Below are positions 52,101-64,000 of a stretch of 64,000 nucleotides of DNA, piece by piece. The notes below the pieces were generated by a model. It saw only the letters and a program-made list of their open reading frames with translations, made no database searches and was not told the origin of the DNA. How positions within the stretch are numbered: position 1 is the stretch's first letter; each line of letters opens with the position of its first letter. Source of the stretch: Adineta ricciae (lineage: Eukaryota > Rotifera > Eurotatoria > Adinetida > Adinetidae). Where the stretch lies: assembly GCA_905250025.1 (NCBI GenBank), contig CAJNOJ010000061.1, positions 248,001-312,000 of the forward strand. Reading direction: 5' to 3'. Both the position numbers and the translations under genes were made by a program.

Positions 52101-52722
52101 CAACCATAGAAAACAGAACATAAGGTACTGACTGAAACATTCGATTCGAAATTTTCTCTCTTGACTATTCTTAATCAATTAGATCATATATCGTTGATAT
52201 TTACAGATTCGAAAGTTAATCAGCACGGATCTGTTTTCAAGAAGAACCTCGGAGTCGTTCCCTCGAGTGGAGCATCAGAGATATGAGTGCTTTATTATTT
52301 ATTTATTTTATTTCGTATCCCTATTGGTCTATTTAAGATTGAAGTAGATTTATTGGATATTACTGCGAAGTCGATATATAAAGATAAAATATATCGAAAC
52401 AATTTATCTTGGAGTTATTGAACGGTGGCGCGACGTGACACAAATAATCGTCAACGACGAATCGGTGCTCCTACTGAAGTCGATCTTTGTTCTCAACCGT
52501 CGAATCCATACGGTAAATAATCTGTCTCCGAAGACCAGTAGAAACAAGAAGAGTATTTCTTTATGTCTACATATCAATCTCATGAGACATTTACCTTCTT
52601 AGAAAGATGTCTCTTCGAGCTAGTTAAACATACAAGCGTTTCTCCCAGGCAAATAGAAAATCTCTATCATAGAAGAAACTTCAAAATCTCTTGAGAAACA
52701 CCTCTATTTTTATTCTTTCCAG
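49150..52722. other. Long intergenic region upstream of EBF
   Basis: 3.6 kb with no gene I can support. It includes low-complexity stretches: TC/CT runs at about 51503-51520 and 51893-51906, and an AG run at about 50063-50075. The plus-strand open frame 51632-52063 is rich in Arg, Lys, Ser and Leu and looks like a low-complexity artefact. Long upstream regions are typical of developmental transcription-factor genes, so enhancers of the EBF gene may lie here. An upstream EBF exon with frame RRDTNNRQRRIGAPTEVDLC ends at a GTAAAT donor near 52514 but shows no ATG. Confidence 0.5.
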
Positions 52723-57175
<4,453 letters not shown>

Positions 57176-59986
57176 CAATTACATCTATTCATCATTCTCG
57201 TTTTTTCTTTCGTTCTTCTACATCTATATTTATTTTCTCTTTTCTGTCGTATTGACGTACATCTAATTATCTGTGTGTGTGTGTTTGCGTGTGACTCTCA
57301 TTATCGGAATGCAAATCAATTTTTCCTCTCTCGTTTTCTGTGCACTTTTTAAAAAAGTATTGTACAAAACAATAACAACACATTTGCGGCCTCCGTCGTC
57401 TGTTTATTTGTGCATGGATCAATGCAAGAATGATAATAACCATCGTTTTCTTTTTTTCTCTTCGTTTTACCTTATTGATTCAGTTTTTTTCCTTTCGTTG
57501 TATACTAAAGAAAAGAAAACCAATACGAATGAACTGAACTGACTTTGAAAAATCATTTGTATGAACAAGAAGAATCTTTGAACAGCCGGTGTAAAGTTAT
57601 TTGCATGTATCATAATTAGCTTTCTATAGACAAAGAAATCAATGAATGGCTCGTGTATTTTGATATTGTTGTCACCCCCTACAGTTTTTGATAGATCTCC
57701 TTTTTCTTGTCTTTAATCAAGCTCATTTGACTTTTTCCACTAATTGATCATAAAATGATTTTGATGAACTAATAGAATATATGATAATGCTGATGATGTG
57801 ATTTCCATAACTAAAAAGATAGAGCTAACTGAATTTGATTTCGATAGATGAATATCTCTTCTTTGAACTAGTCTGATTATTTCCAACGAGAACGACGACA
57901 AAGAATGGATGTGTTAATGTGAATAGACAGAGACACGCGATGATTCTGGTCATTGTCCATTCATTGTTGTCCAATGATCTCATTTCATATTTACGACCAG
58001 GCATGGAAAATCTCCTGAGAAATAACGCAGAAGAAAGAGAATTCAAATATACAATGACAAGTTGAACGATCACCGGTCGTTGCCATCGTCTATAGATGTT
58101 TTCAACTCAGTGACAGATGGGTGTTGTCATGTTAATCTAGCAATGAAAAACACAGCGAACAATATTGAATGTACCTCAATCGATCGATTGATCAATCGAA
58201 CAACAGTGTTAATTGATGATCGATGAAGCTGAAAGCGTGCTCATACACGCGCGACCAGAGAGCCGCAGGCAGTTGACTAGTGATCGACGTCTACTAGATT
58301 AAGCTTCTAGTCAAGATGTATTTCCAAGACACAAACCGAAAATAACATCTTTGTATTTTTACATTTGGTATAGCAGAAACGCTTATTGCAGAGATAACTA
58401 TCAATCGAGATATATGTGACACAATATCCTTATCAGATCGATTGCTATCATTAGATGAGTATAATTTCAATAGAATAGAAACAATTGCAATATAATCGGC
58501 CAGCTTGTCTATTCAAGTTTGATTAAGAACAAGTTTTCATTGAAAATATCATACCAGAAGGCAATTTAGCGTATGTTGAACATTTACTACTCTTATTTTC
58601 GAGAAAATCCTCTAACTAGTCACCATAAAATGATATAACACATTAACGATCGTTTCTGATCTTCCATTGATTAGTCCATACATTCACGTTCTCATCCGTG
58701 GAGTATATTATTGTATATACTCCGACGTGTACCCATCCTGGCTGCATTTTATTTACTATAAGAAAATGAATATAGAATTACAACAATAATACGACGTATC
58801 TTCTATCAGCTAAGCATTTCTTCTATACGAAAGTATTTTGGTACTTCTCGAGACTACGAAGAGTACTTAGGCTTAGTTTATCTTCTGTTAACACGTCCAA
58901 TGGTCGAAAGAACAAAACCTGGACAAGTTCACTCTTGAATGCAATTACATATCGTATCGTCATGTCTAATAAGGAGAGAAGGCAACAACATTCCATATCG
59001 TGTTTGGTGGGAGAAAACCAAAAGCGAATTAATAATGCCATAACATTCCGATGACATTAACTCATGAAACAAAACGATGATTACATGTCTAATAACCAAA
59101 CAAGACAACTCCATCGATTGCCGATATGACAAGAAAAAAACAACAGTTACATATATTATACTTCGTTGTTTATCGATTGACCTTTGTCAAGAAATTATGA
59201 AAGCAAAAACGATATATTTTGCTTTCCATCCGGACGTGTAACCGTAGAATGTAATTATGCACACATACATTTGAACCAATACTCTATGTAAGACTGTTTT
59301 CTTTCACCATATAGATTCACCGATGAATTTATTCAAATATTCAATCTCATTTGAAGCCATCAACATCGTATTTGATAACAGATGAAAAAGTTGACTACGC
59401 AACCTTTTATCTCCTGTCAAAGGTAAAAGTCAAAGTCGTACGGCAAAGCAGATAGTTGTTCGAGTAAAAGATCTCTTGCACTGATAAAACTTTTTCGAAA
59501 AAGTTTAAGATATAATCGTTCTTTTTGCACTAAAAAAACTTTCGTCGTGATATATAATTCAGTAAGGTATGATCCTGGAGGAATTCTAAGGTCAAAGTCC
59601 TTTCTTTTCTGACCTATTTTTATACGTATGCACTAGTCTACGTACACACAAAGGAAGAGAGGAAAAGAATTGCGTTGGTATATAAGTAAAACTCTCGTGA
59701 CTGATTGCCTATGACATCTATCGGGTCCTAAGTAAAGTTTCTTGTAGCTAATCACTAGTCCTTATCTGCGAAAGAACGAATAGTAAACAACGTAACGCTG
59801 ACGTAGTCAAGACTCGAGCCAATAATGTCAATCTATTAATCATTTTCTATGAAAATTCGATTAGAACATGTCAAAAATTGTTTTTAGTTCTAGACATTGT
59901 TTCTTTATTAATTATGACGAAATTGGCGAATGCAATAACAAATGGTGATACTCATTCGGTATGCCTTGATTTATAGATAAATTTTG
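57176..59986. other. Intergenic between EBF and SMSr genes
   Basis: 2.8 kb, AT-rich, no supported gene. At 58700-58723 there is a short perfect inverted repeat, GGAGTATAT and ATATACTCC with a 6-nt loop. A minus-strand 59-codon frame starting at 58004 (MPGRKYEMRSLDNNEWTMTR, then a hydrophobic stretch) could be a small membrane peptide but has no further support. Confidence 0.45.
57825..58004 (-). other. Possible small ORF with one membrane segment
   Basis: 59 codons from ATG at 58004 to TAG at 57825. Starts MPGRKYEMRSLDNNEWTMTR and has one hydrophobic run (IIACLCLFTLTHPFFVVVLV). No homology recognised, no splice sites needed. It may be chance. Confidence 0.2.
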
Positions 59987-61637
59987 ATGAAAAAGCTATT
60001 TTTGAAGCATGCGACTCATTCATCGATTCTATCCTGGACAACGGCTGATGTTGAACAATGGCTTTGTTCGTTGAATTTATCGAAATTTGTTGATAAATTT
60101 TGTAAACAAAATAGCATCGATGGTTTGACGTTATTACTGATGAGAGAGGATGATCTTAAACAAGAGCCTATGGCAATTAAACGTTTAGTCGATGTGAAAA
60201 AACTATGGTATCATATTTGCTTACTGCAGTGTCAACAGAAGAAGTTCTATCCTTCACATTTATTCAACAACCAAAACGAGCTAAATCCTTTGTTTATGTC
60301 GACGAAACAACAATGTTTAGATGATGATGTTGTTGAGCATAATCACTCATCTTTGTCGCCAACGCATCTATTGGATTCCAATACGCATAATATCTACAGT
60401 TCGTGCAAAATTCATGCTGAAGAGAAACCGATTTTCAACGCATCAAGAGGTGAAAAACGAAAACTACTAGTCAGTTTCATTTATGCATTGATTAGTGGAA
60501 TTTGGACATCGTTTATTATGGTTGTTGTGCATAATCGTGTTCCAAATGTACAAAAGTAATCAATCAAATCGTGCTTAGTGTATAGTCATCGACGTTTATT
60601 TTCAGGTATCCACCGTTACCCGATCTTTTTCTCGACAATATTCCGCATATATGTAAGTGAAATGAAGAAATCACGACGAACTCGATTGGACTCTGTGCTT
60701 TAGCATGGGCATTTTCCGTTAGTGAATATATCATCGTTGTTATGAGTTTGACATTCTTATTAATCTTAATTTTTCACAAATATTGGTAAGTAGAAAATAA
60801 TTTAGAAAAACTTTCTGCATTCATTAGTAATATGTTTAGGAATATCATCTTGCGGAGATTTTTTGCCTTAGGAGGAACTATTTTCTTTCTCCGATCTGTC
60901 ACTATGTTAGTCACATCATTGAGTGTAAGCTATCTATATCACCGGATGGAACACATGTTTACTTAGTATTTTAGGTTCCCGGTCACCATCTTGAGTGCAC
61001 TCCATTGGTAAACTAAAAAATATCTTCTTGATTTCCAAGTTTGTTTGTTGTTTTTAGCAATACGGCACGTCGATAGAAATCTTTACCCGGTGTCTGCAAA
61101 TCTTTGTCTTTCAAGGATTATCTATCCAAGGTGTACGTTCATGTGGTGATTATATGTTCTCTGGTCATACAGTTGTTCTCACCCTATTGAATCATTGTAT
61201 CACAGAATGTAAGAAAATCAAACGAAAGTACCAACCTTAGTTTCGTTTTTTTAGATACAACATCTGATTTCTATGTTGTACATTTGATTTCTTGGTTTTG
61301 TAATTTATTTGGTATGATTTTAATTCTCGCCGCACATGAACATTATACCATTGATGTACTCATTGCATTTTTTCTAACAAGTCGTCTGTTTTTGTACTAT
61401 CATTCATTGGCTAACAATGCGGCTTTACACTCACGAACAGACACACGTCTATCCATCTGGTTTCCTATGTTTTCCTACTTTGAAAAGAATATTCAATGTA
61501 TGGTTCCAAATGTGTTCCGCGTGCCATGGCCATTGACATTGTTTCGTGTTCACGAAGATATCGTCGATGACAAACAATCCATTTCATGCGATCAAAATCG
61601 TTGCAATTTTCATAAGCAAAAACGAAAGAATGATTAA
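59987..61637 (+). CDS. SAMD8: SAMD8-like sphingomyelin-synthase-related enzyme (copy 1)
   Basis: SMSr/SAMD8 makes ceramide phosphoethanolamine in the ER and has an N-terminal SAM domain. The SAM domain is at residues about 15-80 ([40 protein letters not shown]). A membrane segment follows ([20 protein letters not shown]), then [60 protein letters not shown], the LECTPLQYGT loop, [20 protein letters not shown] (catalytic His of the PAP2-like triad), then [20 protein letters not shown] (second His and Asp). All three catalytic residues are present. Exons are separated by introns of roughly 45-60 bp; several short exons lie between 60606 and 61205 (for example TCA TGG GCA spliced at TTTAG). The start is the ATG at 59987, directly after TTATAG; upstream coding exons cannot be excluded. 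Stop at 61635-61637. Confidence 0.9.
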
Positions 61638-62610
61638 GTGTCGATCACTTACAGATCTTGCCCATCTAGATAATTTCTTTCTAAAAATCTTAACCAGTGC
61701 AGTTACATAAAATGTGTTCTTTTATTTTTTTTTCTTTCTTCTTGAAATGAATAGCTTGTGAAGACATAGCTATAAATATGTGTATGTTTTTCTTTCAGAT
61801 ACCGATATCAAATGACGACATTACAAAATTAATCTGATAACAGACGCTTTACATAAAATTGAGGTAAATAAGAACGATGTGGTAAAAAAAAACATTTTCT
61901 TCTCTGTCATTTGAGGTAAAATAAAGTCGAGTTTGTATCTGTATGATTTCCTCTTAAAAGGCCTCTGTGTCAGATGGTGTTTTCAGTAAAGCAAAAGAAG
62001 TGCTAGTTTGACATCTGAGTAATGGTAGAGAATCGTGTTCGTTTATTTTAAATCAAAACTGATGAGTGATGAGCACGACATCGACGGGACGACGAATGAA
62101 GCATTCCAGGGACTTTGTTTTTAATCTGTTGATTTGGTTGAACTTCACTAAATATCAACATTGATTATTCGATCTCGACTGAGAGATAAATTCTGCTGAA
62201 TTAATACTACTTATTAGATAGATTCATTCTAAGATCGAGAGTGTGTGTGCGCGCATGTCGTTCGTCTACTATTCTTCGTGACAAGAATTACCGGTGTAGC
62301 ACAAAACAAAAACAAATACATAGATCATAAGACTTGCCGTTAATTTTTTATTTATGAATGTTTGTCTCATCTATCATGAAATCATGAGATGCTTTTTTCC
62401 TTGTGTTCTCCTACTCTCTCTTACTCTGGCCATTTTAATCACATCATGACATTTTTCTTTCAGTTCGATTTAGTAGATATTGATTAGATCGATTTTTCTC
62501 TTTCTTTTTCTTCGCTATTCTCTGTAGACATTCCTTAAGTTATATATTTTTCAGTACTATATTCACATTTTCTTGGTGTTTTTGTTATCCGGCTTCAGAA
62601 AGAAAAGAAA
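61638..62610. other. Gap between tandem SMSr genes
   Basis: About 1 kb, AT-rich, no gene recognised; contains the 3' UTR of copy 1 and the promoter of copy 2. Confidence 0.5.
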
Positions 62611-64000
62611 ATGCTTGTTTCAACTCCATCTGCTACTTCGCACCCGTTAACTAATAGCTTAACATCATCGAATGCATTACACTCGTCGCTTCCATCGTCG
62701 TTTTCGACATCAACGTTAGCACCCTTATCAACAACTAATCCATCGATATGGACGATTAAACAAGTTGAAGAATGGTTGATAAAACACGGTTTAAATGATT
62801 GTATTGAGCTTATCTGCTATGAACATCGCATGAATGGTCAACGATTAATGAATTTAAAAGAGGAAGATGTTCTGGGTTTGAGAGGCACTGGAAAAAATAA
62901 TGAACTATGGTTACAAATCAAGCAATTACAACAATTCTATTCGAGTAATTATCATCTGTGGACATCGAGGTCATCAACTGCTCAACAACGAAACTTTGAA
63001 CAATCTCTTCCAATGACAGCATCTTCGTATTTTAACCCATCTGCCTTACATTCATCTATACCACTTCGATCTCTTGCACCTTTGAACCAACTTCGCACAG
63101 CACCCTCGTGTGTACCTGCTATACCGGCAACATCATCATCTGACCCAGTAATTCTAACAACGCAATCACAAGCATCGATAACATCATCGTCTTCAACTTC
63201 GTCATCAGGAGCTTCGCATACAACTATACAAATGAACCCACATCAGGAACGACAGACTTTAGCAAAAACAGCATCGATTACCACAAATCAAACTCAATCA
63301 GTCACACCAACGACCATATTGATCGAGCGTGCACCTTTATCTGTGACACGTTCAACAAATAATCAACAACAACAACATCATCGACGATCTTCTTCTCATA
63401 GTATGTCAACATCAAATGCATCTGTTAATATTCTTCCACCGTCATCTACGTCCACAGCGCAGCGTGTCACGAATCCTCTATTGAATCCACATCGAACGCC
63501 AGCCGATCAAATTGAAGATCAACCAGTTACAAGTTGTTGTTTTGTTGCTTCAATACGTTCCGATCGAAAGAAGACTTTATCCGCATGTCTTCTTGCGCTG
63601 AGCACTGTATATTTCTGTTCGTTCATTATCACAATCGTTGATGAACGCTTGCCAGACCCCAAAAATTTTCCACCATTACCGGACCTTATTCTCGACAATG
63701 TCAAACAAATTCCATGGGCATTTTCAGTTACTGAAAAAATCATTCTCGTCGAAGTGCTCACTCTCATCACGATTATCGTCCTGCATCGACATCGGTAAAT
63801 AGACATTTTCATACTCTCCCTAGCTAAATACTCATCTTTCCATTTTTCGTCAGAAGACTTTGAATATTGGTAAGTAATGAAAGTCCTCTTAACACGCAAC
63901 AAAAAGGAAAATTGATCTCACTTTTCTTATCAATTCTAACGTATATTTACATAAACATTTCTAATGGAATATCTTGATTATAAATATTTACTGAAGTATA
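62611..64000 (+). CDS. SAMD8: SAMD8-like sphingomyelin-synthase-related enzyme (copy 2, 3' end outside window)
   Basis: Second, tandem member of the same family, cut by the window edge. The N-terminus is Ser/Thr-rich and disordered, then the SAM domain at about residues 50-110 (IWTIKQVEEWLIKHGLNDCI, KEEDVLGLRG, WLQIKQLQQFY). A 200-residue Ser/Thr/Gln linker follows, much longer than in copy 1. Then a membrane segment (LSACLLALSTVYFCSFIITI), VDERLPDPKNFPPLPDLILD and VKQIPWAFSVTEKIILVEVL, which align with [20 protein letters not shown] and [14 protein letters not shown] of copy 1. The first exon ends by a GTAAAT donor at 63795 or by a different junction. The catalytic His/His/Asp part lies beyond the window, so activity cannot be judged. 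Confidence 0.85.

Noticed and set aside
58700-58723. Short perfect inverted repeat GGAGTATAT..ATATACTCC
   Set aside because: Nine-base arms are expected occasionally in AT-rich DNA; no gene or element context.

Overview
The window looks like nuclear DNA of an invertebrate, most likely a bdelloid rotifer (inference). It is AT-rich and packed with intron-containing genes on both strands. Most introns are only about 45-90 bp with GT..AG ends, and the gene set is animal: hnRNP L, KDM3, DYRK1, PDZD8, GALNT, CDK4/6, EBF and SMSr. Two features point to bdelloids: a remnant of an F-box/leucine-rich family that I associate with bdelloid genomes, and an intronless prokaryote/phage-type gene with a eukaryotic poly(A) signal. 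Exons were joined by eye from splice consensus, frame continuity and family similarity; where I say exon lengths sum in frame, I added them up.

Layout. 0-14 kb: an unrecognised 261-aa protein with PP1- and PKA-docking-like motifs (+), FBXO4 (-), hnRNP L (+), a secreted acid lipase (-), then an intergenic stretch with a foldback element and an F-box-family remnant. 14-26 kb: a KDM3-type JmjC histone demethylase (+), a CMPK2-like nucleoside monophosphate kinase (-), a short adenylosuccinate-synthetase-family gene resembling phage PurZ (+), and an unrecognised 237-aa protein (+). 26-42 kb: DYRK1/minibrain kinase (+), the PDZD8 lipid-transfer tether (+), and a Mab-21-domain-like protein with an N-myristoylation signal (-). 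42-49 kb: Pin4 parvulin, GALNT10-like glycosyltransferase and CDK4/6-like kinase in tight head-to-tail order (+), then a protein with a PGP-Y (SHIPPO-like) motif (-). 49-64 kb: a long intergenic region leading to an EBF/Collier transcription factor (+), then two tandem SAMD8-type ceramide phosphoethanolamine synthase genes (+), the second cut by the window edge.

Most neighbours have unrelated housekeeping or developmental roles. The exception is 20.6-23.9 kb, where a nucleoside monophosphate kinase and a PurZ-like 2-aminoadenylosuccinate-synthetase-like gene are divergent neighbours. The PurZ-like gene carries the Asp-to-Ser change at the catalytic P-loop position that separates Z-genome phage PurZ from ordinary PurA. 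It is my leading candidate for something undescribed: a horizontally acquired modified-purine enzyme in an animal genome.
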